NCBI GenBank assembly: GCA_018267575.1
Contig: JAFDYF010000073.1
Location: 1 to 33,537 of the forward strand
Length of the DNA stretch: 33,537 bases
Reading direction: 5' to 3'
DNA from: Bacteroidota bacterium
GTDB lineage: Bacteria > Bacteroidota > Bacteroidia > Chitinophagales > Chitinophagaceae
Below are positions 16,184 through 25,749 of the stretch, one piece after another. The notes beneath the pieces are model-generated. The model made no database searches. It was not told the origin of the DNA and saw only the letters and a list, made by a program, of their open reading frames with translations. Position 1 is the first letter of the stretch; each line of letters begins with the position of its first letter. A program made the translations under genes and the position numbers.

Positions 16184-19100
16184 TTAAAATGTCAGGTTTA
16201 TCCCAAATGCATAGGATGAAAAGAATGGGTAATTAAATGCCACATTATTGGGACTTTCGGGGTCGAAATATTGGTACCACATTTTTGTTTTGGTCCAAAT
16301 ATCCTGTCCAGTAAAGAATATCCTAAGACTTTGAATTTTTGCCTTATTGGTAATAAATGCAGGAATCGTGTACCCTATCTGCAGGTTTTTCAACCGTATA
16401 TAAGCGGCATTTTGTACAAATTGGCTATTGATATGTCCGTTTGTTCCGCCGCCAGCAATGGGCCTTGGGAATTGTGCATGGGTATTGGTGGGGGTCCAAT
16501 AATTGTTATAATAATTGGCCATGGGGTTGCGCCAGCTATCAATCCAAGGAATAGCTTCTGAAGGATAGAGGATTATATTTCTTTTACCCACACCTTGGAA
16601 AAAGAACGAAACATCAATTCCCTTCCACGAAGCCCCTCCAGAAATACCAAAAGAATATCTTGGGGATGTGTTTCCCAGATATACTAAGTCCCCATGGTCT
16701 GCCGCCGTGCCCACACCGCCATTGATTTTTCCATCACCATTCACATCCTGGTATTTGAGGTCGCCAGGGCCTTGTCTTGTGGTGTTGAACTGAACAGCGC
16801 TTTTGTTCACATCATCCTGCGTTTGAAAATATCCCAATGTCTTATACCCATAAATCGAATTGATGGGCATGCCCAAGATTGCTGTGTTCAAGCCTTCACT
16901 ATACACCACATTGCCCAGATATTTGGTGATCCTGTTTTGATTGTCGCCCAAATTCAGGTTCACATAATAATTAATTTTCCCAACCTTATCTTTCCAGCCG
17001 ATACTGGTTTCCCAGCCCCAGGTTTTCATGGCTGCCGCATTGGTAGTACTTGGGCTTACCCCCAATAAAGCAGGTTGGTTCAGGGTAATCAACATGTTGT
17101 TGTTGATACGCTCGAAATAATCAAAGCTGAAATTCAGTCGGTTCCTCCACAAAGCCAGATCCAAACCTCCATCTGTGGTGGAAATGGTTTCCCAGCCCAA
17201 CCCAGGGGAGGGCAAACTTCCTTGATATACATAAGGAGTGGCAGAGTTGTTAAATGGATAGGTACCATTGTTCAACATGGTGACCGAATTGTAATTCTGT
17301 TGCCAAGGGTATTGGCCTAATTGCGCATTCCCCAATTGCCCCCATGAACCCCTTATTTTTAGTTCATTGACAAAAGGAACTGCATTCTGGAACCAATCTT
17401 CCTGACTGATCCTCCAGTTGGCAGAAACAGAAGGGAACATTTGAGTTTGATGACCAGGAGCTAGTTTGGAACTTGCATCACTGCGCAAAGTTGCTTCAAA
17501 ATAATATTTCTGTTTGTAATCATAATTGAACCTTCCGAAATACGAAACCCATACATTGGTCTGCAAATTGTCACCAACATAGCCCGGTGGCAAAGTGGCA
17601 TTGGTGGTATAGTTGAGCGTGGGCAGGTCATTGTTTACCAAGGATGAATTTTTGGCATACAAATAATTGTAATTATAGTATTGGTATTGGAAGCCACCCA
17701 ATAAATGAAAATGATGGTTTTCGGAAACTTTCAGATCATAATCAGCCAATAGATTGGTATTGGTGGAGGTTTGTGTGGTCCTTGTTTTTGTTACAGAATT
17801 GACTGTATTAAAAAAAGTTTTCTGCACAAAAGAATTGGTAGGCAGGTTAAAGGACCAAGTTGGGATGGTCTTCGATAAATTGTCATAATTGTCCTGTTCC
17901 AAATGTGGGCTGAAAACCATTCTTAAAGAGAGACCCTTCACAAAATTTTCTGCCTTTAATGTAAACACCCCATCCAGCAAATTTTGCAGGGTATTAGAAT
18001 AACCTCCATCCTTTAAGGTAGCATAGGTAGCCGAAGTATTGCCAGCAGCATATTTGGTATTGTCGCCCGGCACAAACACAGGGTACATTTCTCTGATGGA
18101 ATACAAATTATACAATAACCCATAATCCCCTTGAACAGTTGCTGATGGCGCTTGAATTTTATTTTGGGTAAAAGCCACCCTAGAATCGAGGCTAAAATAC
18201 TTATTGAATTTGGTAGCATAGTTCAGCCTAGCATTATATCGTTGGTTACCATCCGGGCCAAATTTGAATATCCCTGTACCTGAATAATAACCCAGCCCAA
18301 TAAAATATTGCGATTTGCTATCGCCCCCACTGATATCCAAATTTTGTTGTTGGCTCGGGCTGCTCGTTCTCAATACCATGGGGCCCGGGTTCAGGTCATA
18401 ATAATAAAAACCTTTGGTAGGGTCGGTAGGCACAAAATTGGAATCGGCACTCTGCATCCAACTCAACTGCTGTGCACTAAAGGGAGCAGCACCGCCATTA
18501 TTGATATTGGCGAGGTTCTGCATTTCTGCATCCTGCCAGGAATGGTTACGCTGAGGCACTTCCATCGGCTTTTTTATCGTGTACAGGGAAGTATAGCTCA
18601 GTGTCATTTTTCCCGCAGCACCTTTTTTGGTAGTGACCAATATCACCCCATTCGCTGCTTTTGCACCATAGATAGCAGCAGCGGCCGCATCTTTCAGCAC
18701 CGAGATATTATCAATATCATTGGGGTTTATTTTGGTAAGGTCTGGATATTCTAACCCATCCACAATCACCAAGGGCTGATTGATCCCGTTCAAGGAAGCA
18801 AAACCACGTATATTCAAATTCCAGCTTTCTTGACCGGGCTGTCCGCTAGTACGGGTAACCACCAAGCCTGGGGCCGTGCCCTGCAAGGCATCCACCGAAT
18901 TGGTCACTGGCCGGTTTTCCAACATTTTTTTATCGATGACCGATATGGCACCAGTCACATCTTTTCTTTTCTGTGTTCCGTAACCGATCACCACCACCTC
19001 ATTCAAAGAACCTTCTTTTTGTTTGAGGGTGATCGAATAGCTTGATGCGGTGCCCACGGTAATATTGGTACCCACATGATTTATGGAGGAAATTTGTAAT

Positions 19101-19342
19101 ACATCTCCTTTGCTGGCACTGATACTAAATTTTCCTTGTGCATCCGTTTGAGTACCCTCGGCTTTGCCTTTAATTTTAACGGAAACGCTCTCCAAGGGCT
19201 TTCCTGTTTCGTCCTTAATGGTTCCGGTGATCGTTCTTATTTGAGCAAATAAGAATAAGGGGGCAAAAACCAAAACCGAAAACGCTAGTTTAAGCCAAGC
19301 CCCTGGCAAGGCTTTTTGTTGAGTTACTGTTTTACTTTTCAT
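16184..19342 (-). CDS. SusC/RagA family TonB-dependent outer-membrane transporter
   Basis: This protein of about 1052 aa starts at the ATG at 19342 (MKSKTVTQ). A TTG two codons upstream is not needed. After the signal segment comes a carboxypeptidase-D-like regulatory domain (GTIKDETGKPLESVSVKIKG). Next is the SusC signature and plug: VVVIGYGTQKRKDVTGAIS, ALQGTAPGLVV, LNIRGFASLNG, LKDAAAAAIYGAKAANGVIL. The rest is a 22-strand-type beta-barrel ending in an aromatic-rich C-terminus (SSYAFGINLTF). It imports oligosaccharides with energy from TonB, together with the SusD protein 71 bp downstream. It is divergent from the HTCS, which most likely controls it. Confidence 0.98.
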   Translation of the reverse strand: MKSKTVTQQKALPGAWLKLAFSVLVFAPLFLFAQIRTITGTIKDETGKPLESVSVKIKGKAEGTQTDAQGKFSISASKGDVLQISSINHVGTNITVGTASSYSITLKQKEGSLNEVVVIGYGTQKRKDVTGAISVIDKKMLENRPVTNSVDALQGTAPGLVVTRTSGQPGQESWNLNIRGFASLNGINQPLVIVDGLEYPDLTKINPNDIDNISVLKDAAAAAIYGAKAANGVILVTTKKGAAGKMTLSYTSLYTIKKPMEVPQRNHSWQDAEMQNLANINNGGAAPFSAQQLSWMQSADSNFVPTDPTKGFYYYDLNPGPMVLRTSSPSQQQNLDISGGDSKSQYFIGLGYYSGTGIFKFGPDGNQRYNARLNYATKFNKYFSLDSRVAFTQNKIQAPSATVQGDYGLLYNLYSIREMYPVFVPGDNTKYAAGNTSATYATLKDGGYSNTLQNLLDGVFTLKAENFVKGLSLRMVFSPHLEQDNYDNLSKTIPTWSFNLPTNSFVQKTFFNTVNSVTKTRTTQTSTNTNLLADYDLKVSENHHFHLLGGFQYQYYNYNYLYAKNSSLVNNDLPTLNYTTNATLPPGYVGDNLQTNVWVSYFGRFNYDYKQKYYFEATLRSDASSKLAPGHQTQMFPSVSANWRISQEDWFQNAVPFVNELKIRGSWGQLGNAQLGQYPWQQNYNSVTMLNNGTYPFNNSATPYVYQGSLPSPGLGWETISTTDGGLDLALWRNRLNFSFDYFERINNNMLITLNQPALLGVSPSTTNAAAMKTWGWETSIGWKDKVGKINYYVNLNLGDNQNRITKYLGNVVYSEGLNTAILGMPINSIYGYKTLGYFQTQDDVNKSAVQFNTTRQGPGDLKYQDVNGDGKINGGVGTAADHGDLVYLGNTSPRYSFGISGGASWKGIDVSFFFQGVGKRNIILYPSEAIPWIDSWRNPMANYYNNYWTPTNTHAQFPRPIAGGGTNGHINSQFVQNAAYIRLKNLQIGYTIPAFITNKAKIQSLRIFFTGQDIWTKTKMWYQYFDPESPNNVAFNYPFFSSYAFGINLTF

Positions 19343-19377
19343 AAGCAATTTTTGTTAGACAATAAATGAGCATATAG

Positions 19378-19412
19378 GTAAGAATGACAAACAATCAGGG
19401 CAACATTCTTAC
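19378..19412. promoter_or_regulatory. Inverted repeat in susC leader (candidate operator or hairpin)
   Basis: A perfect 9-bp inverted repeat (GTAAGAATG 19378-19386; CATTCTTAC 19404-19412) has a 17-bp spacer and begins 36 bp upstream of the susC start. The GTAAGA core resembles the direct repeats at 19455-19492. It could be an HTCS-binding palindrome or a leader hairpin in the susC transcript. Confidence 0.5.
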
Positions 19413-19454
19413 AATATATTATTTGTCCAAATTTGAGATTGTATTAAAAAAAAC

Positions 19455-19492
19455 AGGGGTAAGATTGTAAATGAATAGGGGTAAAATCGTAA
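19455..19492. promoter_or_regulatory. 22-bp-periodic direct repeats, candidate HTCS (AraC-type) sites
   Basis: AGGGGTAAGATTGTAA (19455-19470) and AGGGGTAAAATCGTAA (19477-19492) match at 14 of 16 positions and are exactly 22 bp apart, about two helical turns. They lie in the gap between divergent susC and the HTCS gene. AraC-type DNA-binding domains commonly bind such tandem sites on one DNA face. Binding is inferred. Confidence 0.5.
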
Positions 19493-19606
19493 CGATTTTA
19501 GCTTAGAGGCTTAAAAAATTTTAAACTACATCATTCAGTATCACTCGATTTAGCTTTAAGAGTATATATCCTTTGAAAAAAAATGCTGTCGCAATAAAGC
19601 TTTGTA

Positions 19607-19614
19607 TAATTTTG
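19607..19614 (+). promoter_or_regulatory. Possible -7 box for the HTCS gene
   Basis: TAATTTTG matches the Bacteroidota -7 consensus TAnnTTTG. It lies 71 bp before the preferred HTCS start. I see no good -33 element at the usual spacing, so this is tentative. Confidence 0.35.
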
Positions 19615-19684
19615 GTCTGTCAATTTTTCTTCAAACTCCTAGAAAATGACTGGCCTTATTTCAGTGTACCATCCTCATAGAAAA

Positions 19685-22600
19685 ATGAGGGTATTATTTT
19701 TTTTATTCTTTTTTTCCGTTGGGCTTTCTTCAAATGGGGATTGCCAAAGCCCCGTATTTGAAAACTTGAACGTGGAGGATGGGCTTTCTCAAAACTCGGT
19801 CCTTTCCATCGCACAGGACAGTATGGGCTTTATTTGGATGGGCACCCGTTACGGGCTGAACAGGTACGATGGGCATAACATCAAAGTTTTCCAACATGTC
19901 AATACAGATAAAAACAGTTTGCCAGACAACTATGTCACTTCGCTTTATTTGGATAGAAGCAAAACACTTTGGGTTGGTAACATCAAAAACCTAAGCAGGT
20001 ATCACCCTGAAACAAATTCATTTGACCCATACATTATTGGCGGCGGGGACAGCATTGAAATTAAAGGACCGATACGATCCATCATTGAGGACAAGAAAGG
20101 AAATATTTGGGTAGCTGGCAGTAATGGGCTTTATTTATTGGAAGGGAGATCAAATAATAGATTTAATAAATATGTGCGATTCACATCCAAAGACGGTCTT
20201 GCCTCGAACAAAATCAATTGTATTGCCATTGACAAAGAAGATCAGGTATGGATCGGAACGGATAATGGGCTCAATATTATGTCATTTGATCAAGGGAAAC
20301 CAAAAATCCAAACAGTACAACCTGATACCCAAAACCTAAACAGTCTTAGCAGCAATAAAATCACGGCCATTTTTCAGGATCAACAGCTTAATATGTGGGT
20401 GGGCACCCTCAATAATGGCATCAATATATTAGACCATGCCTATTTATATGGGCAAAAAAATACAGCATTCAAGTTCGCAAAATATGCGCATATCAATAGC
20501 GATCCCCACTCACTCATTAATAATAATATCAGAAAAATAGTGAGGGGCAATGATGGCAAGATATGGATCGGCACACAGGAAGGATTGAGCATTTTTGACC
20601 CCAGCACAAAAAAATTCAACTCCTATCAACATGAGGCCGAAAACAATAAAAGTTTGAGCCAGAATTCCATTTACAGCATTTTCAAAGATGCCAATGGTTC
20701 CATGTGGGTGGGCACCTATTTTGGTGGCGTGAATTTTTCCACCAACTATAAAACCGATTTTGTAGATTATCAAAACACGAATGGACCAGGGGGGATAAAT
20801 AATAATGTGGTCAGTTCCTTTTCGGAAGATGCCAATCATAACCTCTGGATTGGCACCGAAGGCGGGGGATTGAATTTCTATGACCGCAGCAGTGGAAAGT
20901 TTATTTTTTATAAAAATAAAATCGGTGACCCGAATAGCATTGCGTCCAATTTGGTGAAAACGGTCCTTTGCGATAAAACGGGCCAGGTATGGGCAGGCAC
21001 GCATGGGGGTGGGCTCAATTTGTTTTCGCCAAAAACAAAAACATTCAAAAGGTTCTTGTTCAAGGAAAATGACATTGAAACATTAAACAGCGAAATAGTA
21101 GCCTTGTTGGAAGATAGCAAGGGTAATATATGGGTCGGGTCGCCCAATAGTGGCTTGCACGTATTGTATAAAAACAGCAAAGAATTCACATCCTACACAA
21201 TTACTACAACTGAAGGACATACCATCGCAAACCCTTCTGTAAGAATATTGATGGAAGATGCCGCACAGAATATATGGATCGGCACCAATGCGGGCATATA
21301 TGTGCTCCCAAACAATCATGGGCCTTGCGAGGAATTCGCCACTAACCAAAACAAGAAAGATGGCCTGCTTGCCAATTCGGTCAATTGCATACAACAAGAT
21401 AGTAAGGGCCATATATGGGTGGGCACTTATTATGGCGGGCTAAGCCTGTTTGACCCCATCAAAAAATCCTTTACCGGTTTTACCAAGAATGAAGGTTTGC
21501 CCAACAACAATGTATTGGGCATCCTGGAAGACAAAAAAGGTTTTTTATGGATCAGTACCAGCAATGGTCTTTCAAAATTTGACCCCCAAAAAAATAGTTT
21601 TAAAAACTATACCAGTAGTGATGGGCTTGCCAGCAACGAATTCAACAATAATGCTTTTTATAAAACAGCTTCGGGCCAAATGTTTTTTGGAGGCTTTAAA
21701 GGGTTTACCAGTTTTTTCCCGGCCGATATACAAACAAACGATTGGAAAGCGCCCCTGATATTCACTTCGCTTAATTTATCAAACCAGTTTATAGAGCCGA
21801 ATGGCAAGGATGGGATCCTAAACAAAGATATCAGCCTTACGCAAGCAATCGGCTTAAAGCACGATCAAAACGTATTTACCATCGGCTTTGCCTTATTGAA
21901 CTATATTAAAAGCGATAAAAACAGATATGCCTACAAGCTGGAGGGATTCGATAAAGATTGGAACATGACCAATTCGCCTTTCGCCACGTATACCAATCTG
22001 CCACCCGGTGATTACCGCTTTATGGTTAGAGGGGCAAACAATGATGGCGTTTGGAGCGATACCCGTTCCTTGAAAATAGTAGTTTCGCCTCCCTTCTGGC
22101 TCACTTGGTGGGCTTATTGTGTTTATGCCCTCATGCTCAGTGCCCTGATTTTCTTTATTGCACGATACTTCTTTTTGAATGCGCTTTTTAAAAAGGAAAA
22201 CGAACTGCACCAAATGAAATTGGATTTCTTCACCAATATCTCGCATGAAATACGCACCCATCTCTCCCTCATATCCGCCCCGGTGGAACAACTTGTCCTC
22301 AGCACCCAAGAAGATAAACCGGTGAACAAACAGGTATTGATACTACAAAAAAACAGTGATAGCTTATTGAAGCTTGTTACCGAACTCATGGATTTCCGGA
22401 AGGCAGAAACGGGAAACCTGCATCTCTATGTATCCAAAGAAAATATGATTCCCGTGCTTCAGGATATTTATTCCTCCTTTCAAAATATGGCGCTTTCGAG
22501 AAACATCAAAAGCAGCCTCATCAGCGATACGGACCATATTGACCTGTATTTCGACAAAGAGCAATTGCAAAAAGTATTTTCCAACCTCTTGTGCAATGCC

Positions 22601-23842
22601 TTCAAATTTACCCATGATGGGGGCCAAGTGAATATGATGGTGAAGGAATATAAAAATACCGTGGAAATAAATATTGTGGATAACGGAATTGGCATTGCAC
22701 CCGAAAATTTGGATAAACTTTTTAAAAACTATTATCAGGAAAACGACCATGGTGCACAAAACACAGGTTATGGCATTGGGTTGGCCTTGGCCAAAAGTAT
22801 TGTGCTATTGCACAAAGGGAATATCACTGTGGAAAGCATCGCCGCAGGACCGGAGCGAAAAGAAAATAGGACCATATTTACGATCACACTCCTAAAGGGT
22901 CATGAACATTTTGCCCCATCGCAAATCGCTCCAAACCTCAACAAAGAGACTAGTAATGAAAACGCCTTGCCATTGAGCATGAACTTAAGCAAAGCGGAGC
23001 CTTCATCAAATGGGAAAATAGTTTTGCCCGAAAAAAAATATTCGGTTTTAATAGTAGAAGACAATCAGGATGTATTGGATTTCGTCAAAAGCGCATTGAA
23101 CGACCAATATATCATCTTGGATGCCAATAATGGTTTAAAGGGTTGGGAAAAAGCCATCGAACAAATCCCCGACATTATCATCAGCGATATCATGATGCCC
23201 GAAATGGATGGACTGACCCTGTGCAAGCAACTAAAAACAGATGAGCGCACCAGTCATATCCCTGTCATCCTGCTAACGGCCAAATCAGCCACCGACAACT
23301 ATATAAGTGGTTTGGAGATGGGGGCGGATATTTATCTTACCAAGCCTTTCAGTTTGAAAGTGCTAAGCTTGCACATCCACAACCAATTGGCATCATTGGA
23401 AAGGATGAGGCAGAGTATCGCCCGGCAGATTTTGGGAGAAAATGTAAACAAAGAAGATATCAATGTTGAAGCTCTTCCACAACTGAGCGAAATAGACAAA
23501 GAGTTCTTGAATAAGATCACACAAATCATAGACGAATATATGGACGACCCCGCATTTGGGGTTGACATGATTTGTCATAAAATTGCCATGAGTAAACCGG
23601 TGCTCTATAAAAAACTGAAAGCGGTCTCCGATATGTCGGTGAACGACCTGATCCGATCGCTGCGAATGAAAAAAGCGGCCGAACTACTTAAACAGAAAAA
23701 CCTGGTCGTGTACGAGGTAGCGTATATGGTTGGTTACAGCGACCGAAAATATTTTAGTAAAGAGTTCAAAAAATACTTTGGGAAAACGCCCAGTGAATTC
23801 ATTGAATCCGAGAAGTTTCATGAGCAGAAATCCATCATGTAA
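19685..23842 (+). CDS. Hybrid two-component system sensor/regulator (HTCS)
   Basis: This is a one-protein regulator of about 1385 aa. The ATG at 19685 starts the signal peptide (MRVLFFLFFFSVGLSSNG). An in-frame ATG at 19646 would add 13 residues. About 14 two-component-regulator propeller repeats (WIGT..GL..) fill residues 35-690. A Y_Y_Y domain (YKLEGFDKDW...LPPGDYRF) follows to about 800, then a transmembrane helix near 805-830. The cytoplasmic part has HisKA with phospho-acceptor His854 (FFTNISHEIRTHLSLI), an HATPase domain (NAFKFTHDGG, DNGIGIAPE, GYGIGLALAKS), a receiver domain with Asp1168 (SDIMMPEMDG) and KPFS lysine, and an AraC-type HTH (VAYMVGYSDRKYFSKEFKKY). It should bind an oligosaccharide in the periplasm and activate the divergent susC operon. 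Confidence 0.97.
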   Translation: MRVLFFLFFFSVGLSSNGDCQSPVFENLNVEDGLSQNSVLSIAQDSMGFIWMGTRYGLNRYDGHNIKVFQHVNTDKNSLPDNYVTSLYLDRSKTLWVGNIKNLSRYHPETNSFDPYIIGGGDSIEIKGPIRSIIEDKKGNIWVAGSNGLYLLEGRSNNRFNKYVRFTSKDGLASNKINCIAIDKEDQVWIGTDNGLNIMSFDQGKPKIQTVQPDTQNLNSLSSNKITAIFQDQQLNMWVGTLNNGINILDHAYLYGQKNTAFKFAKYAHINSDPHSLINNNIRKIVRGNDGKIWIGTQEGLSIFDPSTKKFNSYQHEAENNKSLSQNSIYSIFKDANGSMWVGTYFGGVNFSTNYKTDFVDYQNTNGPGGINNNVVSSFSEDANHNLWIGTEGGGLNFYDRSSGKFIFYKNKIGDPNSIASNLVKTVLCDKTGQVWAGTHGGGLNLFSPKTKTFKRFLFKENDIETLNSEIVALLEDSKGNIWVGSPNSGLHVLYKNSKEFTSYTITTTEGHTIANPSVRILMEDAAQNIWIGTNAGIYVLPNNHGPCEEFATNQNKKDGLLANSVNCIQQDSKGHIWVGTYYGGLSLFDPIKKSFTGFTKNEGLPNNNVLGILEDKKGFLWISTSNGLSKFDPQKNSFKNYTSSDGLASNEFNNNAFYKTASGQMFFGGFKGFTSFFPADIQTNDWKAPLIFTSLNLSNQFIEPNGKDGILNKDISLTQAIGLKHDQNVFTIGFALLNYIKSDKNRYAYKLEGFDKDWNMTNSPFATYTNLPPGDYRFMVRGANNDGVWSDTRSLKIVVSPPFWLTWWAYCVYALMLSALIFFIARYFFLNALFKKENELHQMKLDFFTNISHEIRTHLSLISAPVEQLVLSTQEDKPVNKQVLILQKNSDSLLKLVTELMDFRKAETGNLHLYVSKENMIPVLQDIYSSFQNMALSRNIKSSLISDTDHIDLYFDKEQLQKVFSNLLCNAFKFTHDGGQVNMMVKEYKNTVEINIVDNGIGIAPENLDKLFKNYYQENDHGAQNTGYGIGLALAKSIVLLHKGNITVESIAAGPERKENRTIFTITLLKGHEHFAPSQIAPNLNKETSNENALPLSMNLSKAEPSSNGKIVLPEKKYSVLIVEDNQDVLDFVKSALNDQYIILDANNGLKGWEKAIEQIPDIIISDIMMPEMDGLTLCKQLKTDERTSHIPVILLTAKSATDNYISGLEMGADIYLTKPFSLKVLSLHIHNQLASLERMRQSIARQILGENVNKEDINVEALPQLSEIDKEFLNKITQIIDEYMDDPAFGVDMICHKIAMSKPVLYKKLKAVSDMSVNDLIRSLRMKKAAELLKQKNLVVYEVAYMVGYSDRKYFSKEFKKYFGKTPSEFIESEKFHEQKSIM

Positions 23843-23978
23843 ATTTCTTTGAAATATGGTATTAGACTATTCATCTTGGTTTATTTTTTTCACTGATGAT
23901 CTTGGCACTGTTAATAGATATTGCTTTACCGAAGCATTCGCTAGCCCCATCACTGTATTTTGAAACTGAAAAATCCCA

Positions 23979-25253
23979 CTAGGCTTCCAGCATTTTATCC
24001 AATCCTTCCCTCTCGAATAAGATGCGGCCCAGCTTTAGATCCGACCAGCCTTCTTTGATTTTATAGGTAAATGCAGGGCTATTGCCAGTGAGTACACATT
24101 CGATATAGCAGGTAGCTACTTTATGGGATTTGATTTCTTCCATCTCCTTTAATTGGTGCAGGTGGGTGGATATAAAGAAAAAGGAATTGGGAAAATGAGC
24201 CAATCCTTTGATGGTGGCGGTACTGATCTCCAGCGCATCTTCGATATTGGTGCCCCTGAACAACTCATCAAAAACGGCAAAACATTTTGCATTGGCCCCC
24301 GCTTCGGCAAGCACATTTTTCAACGTCATGATCTCCGACATAAAATGACTATAGCCACTTACAATACTATCGGTAAGATTGATGGCGACGGCAATGGTGC
24401 TAAAAAAAGGCATGGTTGCCTTTGCTGCCGCAACGGCCAGACCAATATGACCAAGATAAACACAAAGACTCAATGCTTTCAGCAAAGTAGATTTGCCCGA
24501 CATATTGGGCCCCGTTAATAAAACCACATTGTTCTTTACATCTAAATTATTCTTAACAGGCTTTTTTAATACCGGATGATAAAACCCTTCCAAAACAAAA
24601 TGTGCCTGATCAAATACTGGAAACTCATAGCCATGCATAATAATACCCCTGCCTATTGAAAGATAAGCCTCGAACCGAAACCAGCGATCCCAAAAGGCAG
24701 CCATTTGACCATTACCTGTTTTTTCTGTAATCAACAGCATCAATTCTACGATGTGCTTGATTTTAAATTTATTTTTACGGAATGCAGTTTCGTATCGCTC
24801 CAAATTGAAATCCGAAAAAAACTTTTTTATCTGTTCCAGTTCATCCGCATATGCTACTGGGAAAACGGATGTATCCAGCTTGCATAAATAATCACTGTTT
24901 ATTTTATGAAAAAGCCGCACCATCAAAATGAGCTTTCCTCTTTTCTGTTGCCTTTCCTTATCGGAAAACATCAGTTTCCAACGCATGGATCTACCAGAAA
25001 CAGAACCAACAAAAAATGTTTCCAGAAAATCGTGAACCTCTGATAAATTAAAACGTGAAAAAGAATAGTCTTGGAATAAATCCCTGTTAGCCAAAAATCC
25101 TTTCAACAATTGCTGTCTAGCCAGTATTTCTTCCACGGAATCGAGCTTTTTTAAAAACAGCTCCTTCAATGCCACTGCTGCATGGATGTTAAAAGTAAAA
25201 TCAAACAATGGCACAATCTCCTCTTCAATATTCAGGTCGCTGATATTTGTCAT
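23979..25253 (-). CDS. Short MutS-related ATPase
   Basis: This 424-aa protein has the MutS domain V ATPase at its C-terminus: Walker A TGPNMSGKST (247-256), signature DSIVSGYSHFMSEI (295-308), Walker B FAVFDELFRGTN (325-336) and the STHLHQL His motif (362-368). The N-terminal 240 residues are helical, like a reduced MutS core/lever. The mismatch-recognition domain I and connector are absent, and there is no Smr domain. It is therefore not canonical mismatch-repair MutS and belongs to the small MutS-like group common in Bacteroidota. The role is unknown and could be DNA-structure binding. It is convergent with the HTCS gene, 136 bp apart, and appears unconnected to the PUL. The ATG at 25253 is the natural start. 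Confidence 0.88.
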   Translation of the reverse strand: MTNISDLNIEEEIVPLFDFTFNIHAAVALKELFLKKLDSVEEILARQQLLKGFLANRDLFQDYSFSRFNLSEVHDFLETFFVGSVSGRSMRWKLMFSDKERQQKRGKLILMVRLFHKINSDYLCKLDTSVFPVAYADELEQIKKFFSDFNLERYETAFRKNKFKIKHIVELMLLITEKTGNGQMAAFWDRWFRFEAYLSIGRGIIMHGYEFPVFDQAHFVLEGFYHPVLKKPVKNNLDVKNNVVLLTGPNMSGKSTLLKALSLCVYLGHIGLAVAAAKATMPFFSTIAVAINLTDSIVSGYSHFMSEIMTLKNVLAEAGANAKCFAVFDELFRGTNIEDALEISTATIKGLAHFPNSFFFISTHLHQLKEMEEIKSHKVATCYIECVLTGNSPAFTYKIKEGWSDLKLGRILFEREGLDKMLEA

Positions 25254-25485
25254 TAAACAAGGTATAATGGATGATGAATAATTTCCCTAGTTTTCACCAA
25301 TAATAAAGTATGGAAAGTTAAGGTTTCTTATTCATAGCCCCCACCAGCACCCTATTTACAAGATCAGAATTTAAGAGATCCATGCTTAAGAATTTCGGAA
25401 AAAAACCATGAGCGGTCCACAACAAAATTAAAAGGACAAAGGGTTTGAAAATATTTTATGCGCGAAAAATGATCTCAAATAAAGC
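25254..25485. other. Intergenic DNA without recognisable gene
   Basis: This is the upstream side of the 699-bp gap between the MutS-like gene and the lectin gene. It should contain the MutS-like gene promoter, but I could not pick a -7/-33 pair. There is no convincing ORF or hairpin. Confidence 0.5.
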
Positions 25486-25515
25486 AAAGCCCCGGCTAAG
25501 ACTAGCCGAGGCTTT
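25486..25515 (-). terminator. Terminator-like hairpin 1
   Basis: AAAGCCCCGGCTA and TAGCCGAGGCTTT form a 13-position stem with one mismatch around the loop AGAC. On the minus strand the stem is followed by GCTTTATTTGAG. The loop and stem are nearly the same as in the hairpin at 25893-25922, 407 bp away. Confidence 0.6.
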
Positions 25516-25624
25516 AATTCTTAACTACAATAGATCTGAAAAAGTCAATCAAACCTATCAGCGTATTTAAAAGGAAACATTTTTATAGCGTCACAATCCT
25601 AGTTTTGATTTTATAAGGTAAAAA

Positions 25625-25654
25625 CAAAGAGCCTTGTTAGGACAAGGCCCTTTG
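25625..25654 (-). terminator. Terminator-like hairpin 2
   Basis: GCCTTGT (25631-25637) pairs with ACAAGGC (25642-25648) around TAGG. The stem extends through CAAAG/CTTTG with one internal mismatch. The minus strand continues with GTTTTTACC, which fits intrinsic termination on that strand. Confidence 0.65.
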
Positions 25655-25718
25655 AGTATTCAGGAGGTTAGCACTACCTTCTTTTAAATATGTATTTTAA
25701 AGACTACTGATTTTATAT

Positions 25719-25749
25719 CCATTGCCAAACGTTCATGTGAAGGCAATGG
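25719..25749. other. Hairpin in intergenic region
   Basis: CCATTGCC (25719-25726) and GGCAATGG (25742-25749) form a perfect 8-bp stem with a 15-nt loop. There is no T-tract. It lies between terminator-like hairpins 2 and 3, so it could be part of a small structured transcript. A second small hairpin, CCTAA/TTAGG, lies near 25851-25863. Confidence 0.45.
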
